Positions 38,957 through 47,798 of a stretch of 64,000 bases of DNA are shown here, in pieces. Origin of the DNA: Burkholderia thailandensis E264 (GTDB taxonomy: Bacteria > Pseudomonadota > Gammaproteobacteria > Burkholderiales > Burkholderiaceae); assembly GCF_000012365.1 (NCBI RefSeq), contig NC_007651.1:1674001-1738000 (forward strand). Reading direction: 5' to 3'. The notes beneath the pieces are model-generated. The model saw only the letters and a program-made list of their open reading frames with translations, made no database searches and was not told the origin of the DNA. Numbering within the stretch: position 1 is the first letter of the stretch; each line of letters starts with the position of its first letter. The translations under genes and the position numbers were made by a program.

Positions 38957-39994
38957 ATAAGGCGCAATAGTGCGATACCGAAATGCGGAATGCGTGACGC
39001 GGGCGTTCGCGGCGCCGGAATGTTCGGGGGCATTTCGCAACGGACCGGACGGCGGCGGCGCGGTTCATCGACCAATACCTCATTCGTCTTCCAGCAACGC
39101 AGATGAACCGGCTCGCGGTGCGCTCGCTGCGATCGTCGGCGCTCGGTACGGCGTCGAGGAGATGGCGCGCATCGAATCGGAAGTGATCGAACGCGTAATC
39201 GGATGGCAAGCGGTCTGCGAGCTGGCCCGATCGCGTCCTGATTCCCGTAAACCGGAAACTCCGGCGCCGATCTCTTTCTGCAACGACCCCCGTCTGTTGC
39301 CGCTGCCGATTGATGGAGCAGCGGGAAGAATCATGCTGGTTGGCATGCGCATCGGCGGTGGGCGAACAGTTGAAGGAGACCGATTGTCGTGACAGGCCAT
39401 GGATCGGTGCGCTGACGGTAATCGACGCATGCGATCTGAATCGGATATCGGGGTGATTATCGGGAATGGCGATCACCCGAACGCCGTCATGGCGAGAAGA
39501 GCGACCGATATCGCCGCCTCGGCGTGACGCGCGTGATGATTCCTGCCCGATGTGCCGGCGTTCGAGACGAATCGCTCGCTGACGCGCATCACGCGTATCG
39601 GCCGCCGGCGAGTACGCTATTTCGATGCGATATCCGGTCCTTGTCGGCATCGCAAGTGATGGGCGGTAGCAGTGGAAGCCCTGATGAATTTTCCGCATCG
39701 CCGCGCTTTGGGCGACGCGTGGCGAGCCTGCCTGCCCGTTGCCATTCGAATGCCGATCTTTCCAGTCATTCTGTGTTTTGTGTCTTTTTGTCGTCGCGGA
39801 ATCGCGCTGCGGCAGTTCAACGAATACAGGTTTCGCGCGGTGTTGTGATTGCTCGTATGCACCTGATAAATAGCAGGATTTTTCTCCTTGCTCGAAGCGT
39901 GAGTCGCGCTCTGCATGTATGCGGCGAGCTTTTGTCGAATGGCTCAAGCTCAAGTGAACGATCGCATTAATACACGCGAAATGAGTATGGGTTA

Positions 39995-40022
39995 TTGACA
40001 AGTTTCATTGGTAATGTAATTG
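39995..40022 (+). promoter_or_regulatory. Possible sigma-70 promoter for the secreted protein gene
   Basis: A perfect -35 TTGACA (39995-40000) is followed after 16 bp by TAATTG (40017-40022), a 4/6 match to TATAAT, in a strongly AT-rich context. Transcription would start about 40 bp before the ATG at 40070. The ribosome site GGGGGAATTGC lies directly upstream of that ATG. Confidence 0.45.
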
Positions 40023-40069
40023 TAATTTACGAATTTCGATTCGTGTTCCTAACTATTTGGGGGAATTGC

Positions 40070-42034
40070 ATGCCTAATCGGATTTGCGCAAAGCGGTTGA
40101 TCGCGGCGTCGGTGCTCTCCGCGCTGATCGGTTGGTCGGCGGCGGCAGGCGCCCAGTCGCTCGGTTTCGTGGAGGAGCGTCAGACCGCGGGCGACGGTGG
40201 CCTTGTCGAGCAAATCGCGAACACAATGGTGTTCCCGAATTTTCGCGGCGACGTGAAGAGCGTGAGTCACCTCTCGGTAGCGCGTCTCGGGCAAACCGAC
40301 GCCGTGCGCTCGGTCAAGGTGCTCGTCGAGCGCGACGACAGCAACACCAACCTGTTCACGCTGCGCGCGGCCAACGCCAGCATCGCCGCACGCGTGTCGC
40401 CGTCGGCGATCGCGGTGACGTTCGGCAACAGCGCGCCGTCGGCGCTGTCTGAAAGCACCGAATCGAAGCTCTTGTGGCGGCCTATTCCTAAGGACGTCAA
40501 ATATTTGATATTCACGGCGTACGTGGTGCCGAAGACGAGCGCGCAATCGGAATGGTCCGACAGCGTGATCGTGACCGCCAATGAGGCCGTCGTGCAAGGC
40601 TCGAGCATCGTGGCGGGGCGGGAGATCGCCGACCCGATCCGCTCGGCGCTTTCGCGCGACGGCCTCGACGCGTTTGCCCGATCCGCGATCGATGTGTCGT
40701 CCGTTCAGCGCGACAATCGCACGCTGGCATTCGTCGAACAGCGTACGGTGCCGCTTGCCGACGGTTCCAATTCGCATCATCGCAGCAAGCGCTGCTTCGA
40801 GGATTTCATTCAGGGCATCACGTCGCTATCCGCGTGGTGGTGGGAGCGTCTGTTCGGTGCGCCCAGCATTTGCTCGACCAGCGCGAGCGGCCCGATGCCC
40901 GATACGCAGATCGACCTCGTCACGACGCAGCCGTTGCCGGCAAACATCGATCTGACCGTGTACGAGGCGGACGAGATCGGTGGCGGCGACGCGCCGGATT
41001 TCGATGTCGCGATGGGCGTCCTGTTCTGCCGCGATCGGCCGAACATGCGACAGGAAAGCGGGCCGCAAGCCTGCACGATGCAGGACCGCGAGGCGATCGC
41101 GGCTGTCGGCGAACTGCCGCCGTCCACGATTCGCTCGCTGCTTCAACAGATCAACGCGTACAACGTCGATAGCGCGTCCGGTGCGGCGGCGCCGCTTCGT
41201 TTGACGACCGGCAATGCGCGGCTGGATGGGTGGCTGCTCGCCGATACCGAGCGCGCGGCGAATGCGCTCAGTGCCGCGGAAAACATCGTCCAGGTATCGG
41301 ATAGCCGGGCGAAGCCGAACGAGCCGTCCAACCTGAGGCAACGCAAGAAGAAGGTCGTCAAGGCGAGCTGTGCCGACAACAACGCAGCGCGCGAAGCGGC
41401 GGAGCAGGGTTGGGAATGCGTGAAGAAAGCGAAGCGCAAGATCAAGCGGCAAGACGATGCGATCGCGGTGCCGCCGCAGTTGCAGACGGGCGGCCGCTAT
41501 TATCTGGCGAGTCGAATGGCCGACAACCGCGAATTCGACGCGCTCGTGCGCTCGTTCGACCGGCAAAGGACGGAGATGCCCGCCGGCATGCGTCGCGACG
41601 AATTCGCGTCGCAGACGGCCGCGATCGCGCACGATGGCGCGGCGACGGGAGATAACCTCGGCATCGTCTATCTGAACGACCCGAGAGGCAGGCCCGGGCA
41701 GCGCTTCGGGTATGGGCTCGAGCATATCTGGGCGCCGGGCGGCGGTGGCGGCGATGACGGCCATCGAAACGATTGGCGCGCATTGTCGGTCGATTCTCGC
41801 GATACGCTGACCCGAGTCGTCATGGCGGCGCTGACCGATGTCGACGCGCAATATGTGCAAACGCGAACGGCGGACGGCAAGGTCGTGCGTACCTATGGCC
41901 GCTTCACGTTCCGCGACGGCGCTCGCGTGGCCGTGTTCCGCAACGTTCGCATCGTGCTGCGGCAGAACGGCATGGTCGTCACGGCGTTTCCGCTCAAGAA
42001 CGCGAAGCGGGAGGAAGTGCAACTCTTCATGTGA
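40070..42034 (+). CDS. Secreted protein of unknown function, 654 aa, with basic linker and compact C-terminal domain
   Basis: I do not recognise this gene. Residues 1-29 form a Sec signal peptide (RLIAASVLSALIGWSAAAGA, cleavage near AGA-QS). The mature protein contains six or so cysteines (KRCFED, SICSTS, LFCRDR, QACTMQ, KASCAD, WECVKK), consistent with disulfides in the periplasm or outside. An unusual SAWWWERLFG lies near 255. A very basic linker (~424-465: RQRKKKVVK, KKAKRKIKRQ) precedes a C-terminal ~165-residue region with GLEHIWAPGGGGGDDGHRNDW and a closing pair of strands, VRIVLRQNGMVVTAFPLK. That order (linker, glycine-rich loop, conserved-looking H/D/W residues, terminal TAFP strand) recalls nuclease toxin domains of the barnase/EndoU/RelE-like fold, but this is only resemblance. 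No immunity-like gene follows on the same strand. The upstream AT-rich gap and nearby tRNA scar suggest acquisition. Confidence 0.75.
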   Translation: MPNRICAKRLIAASVLSALIGWSAAAGAQSLGFVEERQTAGDGGLVEQIANTMVFPNFRGDVKSVSHLSVARLGQTDAVRSVKVLVERDDSNTNLFTLRAANASIAARVSPSAIAVTFGNSAPSALSESTESKLLWRPIPKDVKYLIFTAYVVPKTSAQSEWSDSVIVTANEAVVQGSSIVAGREIADPIRSALSRDGLDAFARSAIDVSSVQRDNRTLAFVEQRTVPLADGSNSHHRSKRCFEDFIQGITSLSAWWWERLFGAPSICSTSASGPMPDTQIDLVTTQPLPANIDLTVYEADEIGGGDAPDFDVAMGVLFCRDRPNMRQESGPQACTMQDREAIAAVGELPPSTIRSLLQQINAYNVDSASGAAAPLRLTTGNARLDGWLLADTERAANALSAAENIVQVSDSRAKPNEPSNLRQRKKKVVKASCADNNAAREAAEQGWECVKKAKRKIKRQDDAIAVPPQLQTGGRYYLASRMADNREFDALVRSFDRQRTEMPAGMRRDEFASQTAAIAHDGAATGDNLGIVYLNDPRGRPGQRFGYGLEHIWAPGGGGGDDGHRNDWRALSVDSRDTLTRVVMAALTDVDAQYVQTRTADGKVVRTYGRFTFRDGARVAVFRNVRIVLRQNGMVVTAFPLKNAKREEVQLFM

Positions 42035-42222
42035 CGGTGTCGCCGGGAGGCGGCCGGCACGTTCCCGTCGATGTGGCGTGAACGGCGCCGGCCGCCGCCG
42101 GCGGTCCATGTCGATGTCTCGTCATGCGCGTCGCCGTGCGATGCGCATGAAACCCGGGGCGCGCAGGAGGCGACGCGCGTGTCTGCATGCGCGATGTGCA
42201 TGGCGCGACGTCGTCGCGTGCA

Positions 42223-43197
42223 TCACACGGTCAATATCACGCTCCCCACCGTCTTCCCCGCTTCGAGCTCGGCGTGCGCGCGCGCCGCATCGCTCAACGC
42301 ATAGCGCGCGCCGACCGGCGCGACCATCCCGTCGGCGAGCGCGTCGAGCAGATCGCTCGTGCCGCGCGCATACAACTGCGGATCATTCGCGTACGCAAGC
42401 GAGCTGGGCCGCATCAGGCCGATCGAGCGCGCGAAGCCGAGATCCTCGACGCGCACGGGCGGTATCGGCCCCGCCGGCTGGCCGAGGCTCGCGACGACGC
42501 CGAACGGGCGAACGACGCGCAGCGTCTGCGCGACCATGCTCCCGCCGATGCCGTCGACCGCAAGATGCACGCCCCGGCGCTCCGCGATGCGCACCGCTTC
42601 GTCGGCCCAGCCCGGATCGGCGTGGAGCAGCACGTGATCGGCGCCCGCTACGCGCGCCAGCTCGATTTTGCCCGCCGAGCCCACCGTGCCGATCACTTGA
42701 GCGCCCAGCCGCTTCGCCCATCGCACGACGATCTGCCCGAGCCCGCCCGCCGCCGCGTGCACGAGAATCCAGTCGCCGCGCGTCGTCGGATGCACCTTGT
42801 GCAGCAGCATGTGTGCTGTGAGGCCGCGCAGCATCGAGCTGCCGGCCGTCTCGAACGACAGCGCATCGGGAATCCTGACGAGACGGCTGGCGGGCAGCAC
42901 GCGCGATTCGGCATAAGCGCCGATCGGCGCGCCCGTGTAGGCGACGCGGTCGCCCGGCCGCAGCCGCGTGACCTCGCTGCCCACGGCTTCGACGACGCCG
43001 GCGCCTTCGAAGCCGAGCACGGCCGGCAGCGACGCGACCGGATACAGCCCGCTGCGGAAATACGTATCGACGAAGTTCACGCCGATCACCGATTGCCTGA
43101 TGCGCACATCGAGCGGCCCCGGTTCGGGAACGTCGATTTCGATCGCCTTCAGTGCTTCGGGGCCGCCGGTTTGCGTGATCGCCATCGCAAGCGTCAT
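42223..43197 (-). CDS. NADPH:quinone reductase/zinc-independent alcohol dehydrogenase-like oxidoreductase
   Basis: A 324-residue medium-chain dehydrogenase of the quinone oxidoreductase (QOR) type. An N-terminal GroES-like domain (AITQTGGPEALKAIEIDVPEPGPLDVRI) is followed by VNFVDTYFRSGLYPV, and the cofactor domain has VHAAAGGLGQIVVRWAKRLGAQVIGTVGS (AAGGxG, NADPH-binding, ~145). No structural zinc cysteine cluster is seen. The ATG at 43197 has GGGAGAACACACC upstream. It is divergent from a LysR gene 132 bp away, the usual arrangement for a regulator and its target. Confidence 0.9.
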   Translation of the reverse strand: MTLAMAITQTGGPEALKAIEIDVPEPGPLDVRIRQSVIGVNFVDTYFRSGLYPVASLPAVLGFEGAGVVEAVGSEVTRLRPGDRVAYTGAPIGAYAESRVLPASRLVRIPDALSFETAGSSMLRGLTAHMLLHKVHPTTRGDWILVHAAAGGLGQIVVRWAKRLGAQVIGTVGSAGKIELARVAGADHVLLHADPGWADEAVRIAERRGVHLAVDGIGGSMVAQTLRVVRPFGVVASLGQPAGPIPPVRVEDLGFARSIGLMRPSSLAYANDPQLYARGTSDLLDALADGMVAPVGARYALSDAARAHAELEAGKTVGSVILTV

Positions 43198-43329
43198 GGT
43201 GTGTTCTCCCACGTGATGAACGGAACGGGTAGCAAGGCGCGGAGACGCGCATCGGAGCCAAGGTTATGGCCCGACGCGATCCGGTGTAAATTCCCCGAAT
43301 CTGCACTGCACCTGTGGAAAATCGCACCG

Positions 43330-44214
43330 ATGTTCGATTGGGAAAACCTGCGGCACTTTCTGGCGGTCGCGCGCGTCGGCACGCTGTCGGGCGCGGCGCG
43401 CGAGCTGGGCGCCGACCATGCGACTGTCGGCCGGCGCGTGACGATGCTCGAAACCGAATTGCAGACGCGCCTCGTCGAGCGCTTTGCGCGGCATTGCACG
43501 CTGACGGGCGTCGGCCGGCGGATGTTCGAGATCGCGTCGACAATGGAGGCGGGCGCGTTCGCGATCGAGCGCACGGTCCAGGCGGAGCGCTCGCAACTGA
43601 CGGGCATGGTCGTCGTCAGCGCGCCGCCCGTGCTCGTCACGAACTTCTTCGCAAAAGAGACGACCGCGTTTCGCGAGCGCTATCCGGGCATCCAGCTCGC
43701 GCTGTCGGGGCAGGCGCAGAGCGTGTCGCTGAGCCGCCGCGAGGCGGACGTCGCGGTGCGGCTCGTGCGCCCGAAGGAGGCGGACAACGTCGTGCGTCGC
43801 ATCGGCGCGATGGAGTTCGCGCTCTATGCGGCGCGGCGCTATCCGTATCTGCAGGAGCCGGCGCGCTGGGAATTCGTCGGCTACGACGATCCGTTCGACG
43901 ATATGCCGCAGCAGCGATGGCTGAAGAAGGTCGCGGGCAAGCGGGCGATCGCATGCCGGCTCGGCGACATCACGAGCCAATATGCGGCGACGCGCGCCGG
44001 CGCCGGAATCGGAATGCTGCCGCGGTTCCTGCCGGCCGCGAGCGACGATCTTGTCGAGCTCGACGTCGACGCCGAGCCGTTCGCGCGCGACATCTGGCTC
44101 GTCGTGCATCGGCAATTGAAGGCGTCGCCGCCGATTCGCGCCGTGATGGATTTCATCGCCGAGCGGGTGCAGCGCACGCCCGCGTTGCAGCGGTCGAGCG
44201 CGGCGGCGCGCTGA
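43330..44214 (+). CDS. LysR-family transcriptional regulator
   Basis: A 294-residue LysR regulator. FDWENLRHFLAVARVGTLSGAARELGADHATVGRRVTMLETELQTRLVER is the N-terminal winged helix-turn-helix (residues 2-51). The effector domain spans ~90-285 (LTGMVVVSAPPVLVTNFF, then GIGMLPRFLPAASDDLVEL). The HTH variant DHATVGRRV belongs to the subgroup in which the usual SQ-SVSRRI is replaced. It probably controls the divergent quinone reductase gene; the effector is unknown. Confidence 0.92.
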   Translation: MFDWENLRHFLAVARVGTLSGAARELGADHATVGRRVTMLETELQTRLVERFARHCTLTGVGRRMFEIASTMEAGAFAIERTVQAERSQLTGMVVVSAPPVLVTNFFAKETTAFRERYPGIQLALSGQAQSVSLSRREADVAVRLVRPKEADNVVRRIGAMEFALYAARRYPYLQEPARWEFVGYDDPFDDMPQQRWLKKVAGKRAIACRLGDITSQYAATRAGAGIGMLPRFLPAASDDLVELDVDAEPFARDIWLVVHRQLKASPPIRAVMDFIAERVQRTPALQRSSAAAR

Positions 44215-44273
44215 TCGCGCGGCGGGTGCGCCTGAGGACGCGCATCGATCGATCGTGCCTGCGCTTGCGACTT

Positions 44274-44315
44274 GCCACTCGCCACTCGCCACTCGCCACT
44301 CGTCGCTCGTCGCTC
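44274..44315. repeat. Heptanucleotide tandem repeat between LysR and sirtuin genes
   Basis: Four GCCACTC units (44274-44301) are followed by two GTCGCTC units (44302-44315), with a partial copy before. It is non-coding, 59 bp after the LysR stop and 87 bp before the sirtuin start, and is a likely variable-number repeat. Confidence 0.92.
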
Positions 44316-44401
44316 AAAGTCCAAAACGTTTCCGGCGGCACGCCGCGCGAGCGTATGATCGTCCCGACTTCGAACGAAATTTGAAGCGAGAACGCCGCGC
44401 C

Positions 44402-45286
44402 ATGTCCGATTCACGCCGCCCGCCTTCGAACCCGCCTTCCGAGATGCGCGCAGCCGCATCGCCCGTCGCCGCCGAGCTCATCGACGCGGCCGTTCGTGCG
44501 CTGTCGCGCGCCGATGCGCTGCTCGTCACGGCGGGCGCAGGCATGGGCATCGATTCCGGGCTGCCGGATTTCCGGGGCGTCGAGGGATTGTGGCGCGCGT
44601 ATCCGGCGCTCGGCCATGTCGGCTACGCGTTCCACGAGATCGCGTCGCCGCGCGCGTTTCGCGAGCGTCCGCGCCTCGCGTGGGGCTTTTACGGCCATCG
44701 GCTCGCGATGTACCGGGCAACCGTTCCGCACGAAGGGTTTCGCATTCTGCGGCGCTGGATCGGCGCGATGCGCGACGGCGGCTTCGTGTTCACGAGCAAC
44801 GTCGACGGCCAGTTCCAGACGGCGGGCTTCGATCCCGAGCGGATCGTCGAAGTCCACGGCTCGATTCATGCGATGCAGTGCCTGAGCCCTTGCTCGGCGC
44901 ACACATGGGATGCGGGATCGTTCGCGCCTGTCGTAGACGAGCCGGCGTGCAGCCTCGTCGGCGACGTCCCCGCGTGTCCGCATTGCGGCGGCATCGCGCG
45001 GCCGAACATCCTGATGTTCGACGACGCGGGCTGGCTCGGCGCGCGCTACGACGCGCAGCACGATGCGCTGCGCGACTGGTTCGCGCGTGCGGGGCGCGTG
45101 GCGGTGGTCGAAATCGGCGCCGGCACCGCGGTACCGACGGTGCGCGTCTTCAGCGAACGCATCGGCGACGACGTGATCCGAATCAACGTCCGTGAAGCGC
45201 ACGCGCGGCGCGGCGACGTGATCGGATTGCCCGGCGGCGCGCTCGAGACGCTGCGCGCGCTCGACGAAGCGTGGCGGCGGGATTGA
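44402..45286 (+). CDS. Sir2-family NAD-dependent protein deacetylase (sirtuin-like)
   Basis: A 294-residue sirtuin. ALLVTAGAGMGIDSGLPDFRGVEGLWRAYP is the NAD-binding GAG...GIPDFR motif (~40-70). FVFTSNVDGQFQTAGF replaces the canonical TQNID-x-L (here SNVDGQF, ~125), and VEVHGSIHAMQC carries the catalytic His. Zinc-ribbon cysteines are visible in CLSPC and CPHCGG (~157-198), and IGAGTAVPTVR closes the cofactor site. It probably removes acyl groups from lysines, or acts as an ADP-ribosyltransferase, as some macrodomain-linked sirtuins do. A 7-bp repeat array lies upstream. Confidence 0.85.
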   Translation: MSDSRRPPSNPPSEMRAAASPVAAELIDAAVRALSRADALLVTAGAGMGIDSGLPDFRGVEGLWRAYPALGHVGYAFHEIASPRAFRERPRLAWGFYGHRLAMYRATVPHEGFRILRRWIGAMRDGGFVFTSNVDGQFQTAGFDPERIVEVHGSIHAMQCLSPCSAHTWDAGSFAPVVDEPACSLVGDVPACPHCGGIARPNILMFDDAGWLGARYDAQHDALRDWFARAGRVAVVEIGAGTAVPTVRVFSERIGDDVIRINVREAHARRGDVIGLPGGALETLRALDEAWRRD

Positions 45287-45554
45287 CGGCCGACCACGCG
45301 CGCGACGGCCGCTACCGTGCGGGCGATTCGCACGCTTGCGCGTGCCGGTCCGTGCCGTTGCCGGCCGTTGGGCGAACGATTGACGGAATTTCGGCGGCGA
45401 GCGCAGCGCCGCAGGTAAAAGCGAAAGAGGCGGCGCCCGCGCGCACCGCCGCTTTGGGTTGCCTCACACGCCCGCTCGTGCGCGATCGGCCCGCGCGACG
45501 GAATGCTCCGCGCGGGGCCGCCGGCCGCGTGGCGTCGGTCGGCCGGCGAACGCG

Positions 45555-46775
45555 TCAGGGCTGCGCGACGAGCGCCTGAACCAGGTTGAGCGCCTGCGGC
45601 GAGCCCAATCCCGTCACATAGTCGTAGCTGCCGCTCGCGGTGCAGATCGTCCCGCAACCGCCATTGGTGCCCGACGTGATGTCGTGATAGTCGCTGCCGT
45701 ACGCCAGCTTGCCGACCGTATAGAGCTGGTTGTACGGGCCGGCGAGCGTCGCCTTGCCGGCCGCGGCGCGCATCGAGTTCGCGATCGCGAAGAGGGCCGC
45801 CCACTGCGGCGCGCCCGCGCTCGTGCCGCCGACGACGAACCAGCCCGATTGCCCTTGATAGGTGACGGAGTCGTACACGGCGAAGCCCGAGCTCGGATTC
45901 GCGTCGTACGCGACGTCGGGCACGCCGCGGCTGCCGGCGTACGGAATCGGCCACAGCGCCTGGCCCGACGGCTCCGGTTCGTACGTGCTGACGCCGCCGC
46001 CGCTGCCGCTCCACGCGGTTTCGCCGATGTAGTTGCCGGATGCGTCGACGGCGAGCGTCGTGCCCCCGACCGCGACGACGTACGGCGACGCGGCCGGATA
46101 TTCGGTGCCGTTGCCGCTGTCGCCGGACGATGCGACGAACGTGACATGCGACGGCGCGCTGAAGTGGCTGTCGAAGCCGGTTTCCGAGCTGAATTCGCTG
46201 CCGCCGAAGCTCATCGACACGATGGAGGCGCCGGCGCCGACCGCCGCGTCCACCGCGGTCATCAGATCGTTGAAGCTGTTCGACGCCGCTTCGACGAGCA
46301 CGATCTTCGCCTTCGGCGCGATCGCGTGCACCCATTCGACGTCGAGCGACATCTCGAGCGACCAGCCGGCGTCGGCGCGCGGCTTCTTGCCGTTCGCGTA
46401 GAGCTTCTTGAAGCAGCCGTTCGACGTCGTGCAGGGCGGCAGCGAGAAATGCTTGCTGAAGACGCCGAGATCGGATTCGATCTTCGGATCGTCGTATGCG
46501 TCGACGATCGCGACGATCATGCCGTCGCCCTGGTTCGCGATCGAGTCGAAGCCGTACGCGTGCCGCACGGCGGCGGGCGACTGGCCCGAGGCGGTCGTTG
46601 CCGAGAAGCGCGCCGGATTCGTGTGGAACGGAGGTCGCGCGAAGCCTTTCGGCGCGCGAGTGCCTTCGACGTACGACGGCGGATGCGCGGAGCCTTGCGC
46701 GAGCGAGGCCGTCGCCGCGAATGCCTGAATGCAGGCGGCCGTTGTCAGGATGGACAGCAGGGATTTGTTTTTCAT
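45555..46775 (-). CDS. Secreted sedolisin-type serine-carboxyl peptidase (S53) without long propeptide
   Basis: A 406-residue exported protease. Residues 1-26 are a signal peptide (LLSILTTAACIQAFAATASLAQ). The catalytic domain begins near 65 with AAVRHAYGFDSIANQGDGMIVAIVDAYDDPKI. The Glu/Asp pair is in LEMSLDVEW (E-x3-D), the oxyanion Asp in ASSGDSGNGTEYPAASP, and the nucleophile Ser in VGGTSAGAPQWAALFA. The calcium-binding end is YHDITSGTNGGCG. All catalytic residues are present, but the ~190-residue activation domain of typical sedolisins is missing; only ~40 residues lie between signal and catalytic domain. It probably acts in acidic surroundings outside the cell. Confidence 0.9.
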   Translation of the reverse strand: MKNKSLLSILTTAACIQAFAATASLAQGSAHPPSYVEGTRAPKGFARPPFHTNPARFSATTASGQSPAAVRHAYGFDSIANQGDGMIVAIVDAYDDPKIESDLGVFSKHFSLPPCTTSNGCFKKLYANGKKPRADAGWSLEMSLDVEWVHAIAPKAKIVLVEAASNSFNDLMTAVDAAVGAGASIVSMSFGGSEFSSETGFDSHFSAPSHVTFVASSGDSGNGTEYPAASPYVVAVGGTTLAVDASGNYIGETAWSGSGGGVSTYEPEPSGQALWPIPYAGSRGVPDVAYDANPSSGFAVYDSVTYQGQSGWFVVGGTSAGAPQWAALFAIANSMRAAAGKATLAGPYNQLYTVGKLAYGSDYHDITSGTNGGCGTICTASGSYDYVTGLGSPQALNLVQALVAQP

Positions 46776-47390
46776 GCTGCATTCTCCATATCAATAAATG
46801 GAGTGGTCTGTTTGAATTCTACGGAGCGGAAATGACTTTTTAAATAAGAATCGGCGTGACGAGGGAATTCCCCGAGCCTGTTTTCGAGCGTTGAAAAGGG
46901 GAATCGTTGCGCCCCATCGAATCGATGGTTCGGCAGGCCGGATAAGGGGTGATGGCTGATCCGCGCGAGTGCGAGGCGATTCGAACGATTCGAGCGATTC
47001 GCGGATTCGGCGCCCGGTATAACCCGAATCGCTGATTCTAAATAATCGGAATAATGGGTTTGATGTTTATCGTTTTCGTTTTATTCGGATTGTTGAAAAT
47101 AGAACGAACGGAAGTTTTATTTGGGGATTGGCGTAATGGTTACGGGCGACTGGGAAGACGAAGCGGCGAAGCGGCCGGCGGGCGAAACGGCGCCGGCAAT
47201 CGGCCCGCGCGCCGCTGCGCGGCGAGCCGGCAGATTGCCGGGCGCGCGGAAATCCGCATAAAGTTGAGCATGTGCGTTGCCGGTCGGGCGCGTCGGAAGC
47301 CATGCGGCCACGCAGCCGCGCCGGCATGACGCCGGGCTCGGGCCCGGCGAGCGTCGCGCAGCTTGTCTTCGTCAATCGTGAGGTGCCGCC
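46776..47390. other. Intergenic region upstream of the sedolisin and crcB genes
   Basis: A 615-bp divergent gap. The middle is AT-rich (about 46,990-47,130) with T-rich stretches and a short cluster of GATTCG words (46,976-47,010). I see no convincing gene; a + frame from 47054 begins hydrophobic but turns into Arg/Gly-rich sequence. No fluoride riboswitch fold was recognised before crcB. The sedolisin has GGAGAATGCAGC upstream of its ATG on its strand. Confidence 0.5.
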
Positions 47391-47777
47391 TTGTTCTATT
47401 CGATCGTCGCGATTTTCGTCGGCGCCGGGCTCGGCGCGCTGCTGCGCTGGTTCCTGAGCATCGGCCTCAATGCGCTCCTGCCCGAAGTGCCGCTCGGCAC
47501 GCTCGTATCGAACCTGATCGGCGGCTATCTGATCGGCATCGCGGTCGTCGCGTTCGCGACGCGGGCGGGCCTGCCGCCCGAATGGCGGCTTTTCGTGATC
47601 ACGGGCTTCATGGGCGGGCTCACGACGTTCTCGACGTACTCGGTCGAAGTGATGACGCACGCGACTCAGGGCGAGTTCGGCTGGGCGCTCGCCGTGGCTG
47701 CCCTACACTTGATAGGTTCGTTCACGTTGACGGGGCTCGGCATGTGGACCGCGCGGGCATGGCTCGCGCCGGCCTGA
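47391..47777 (+). CDS. crcB: Fluoride ion channel CrcB (Fluc)
   Basis: A 128-residue membrane protein with four hydrophobic segments. The Fluc signatures are [13 protein letters not shown] (~11-23), [17 protein letters not shown] (~34-50, pore Asn) and [19 protein letters not shown] (~70-88, central Na+ site and Phe box). It exports fluoride as a dual-topology dimer. The start is TTG at 47391 with GTGAGGTG eight bases upstream; no ATG exists before the first membrane segment. It is followed after 21 bp by the DUF190 gene. Confidence 0.94.
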   Translation: MFYSIVAIFVGAGLGALLRWFLSIGLNALLPEVPLGTLVSNLIGGYLIGIAVVAFATRAGLPPEWRLFVITGFMGGLTTFSTYSVEVMTHATQGEFGWALAVAALHLIGSFTLTGLGMWTARAWLAPA

Positions 47778-47798
47778 TCCGGCCCGGGGGAGGCGGCC

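Larger units (their letters stand above)
38676..40069. other. Gene-poor, AT-richer stretch between tRNA-Gly and the secreted protein gene
   Basis: About 1.4 kb with no confident gene. It holds the truncated tRNA-Gly copy (38880-38956) and scattered open frames of up to 140 aa on + (38970-39392) and a long one on the minus strand (38736-40001), none with recognisable motifs. A + frame at about 39,100-39,360 reads EEMARIESEVIERVIGW and may be a decayed gene. The last 250 bp are clearly AT-rich and promoter-like. Overall it looks like the remains of inserted DNA. Confidence 0.55.

Noticed and set aside
38970..39392. A 140-codon + frame in the accessory patch
   Set aside because: A short segment looks protein-like, but there is no family match, no ribosome site and a mixed composition; kept only as a note in the gap description.
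38736..40001. A 421-codon minus-strand frame across the accessory patch
   Set aside because: No recognisable domain, Arg/Ser-rich composition, and it runs through the truncated tRNA copy and the promoter of the + strand gene.
47240..47390. Fluoride riboswitch upstream of crcB
   Set aside because: No recognisable crcB-motif pseudoknot core; only GC-rich sequence.
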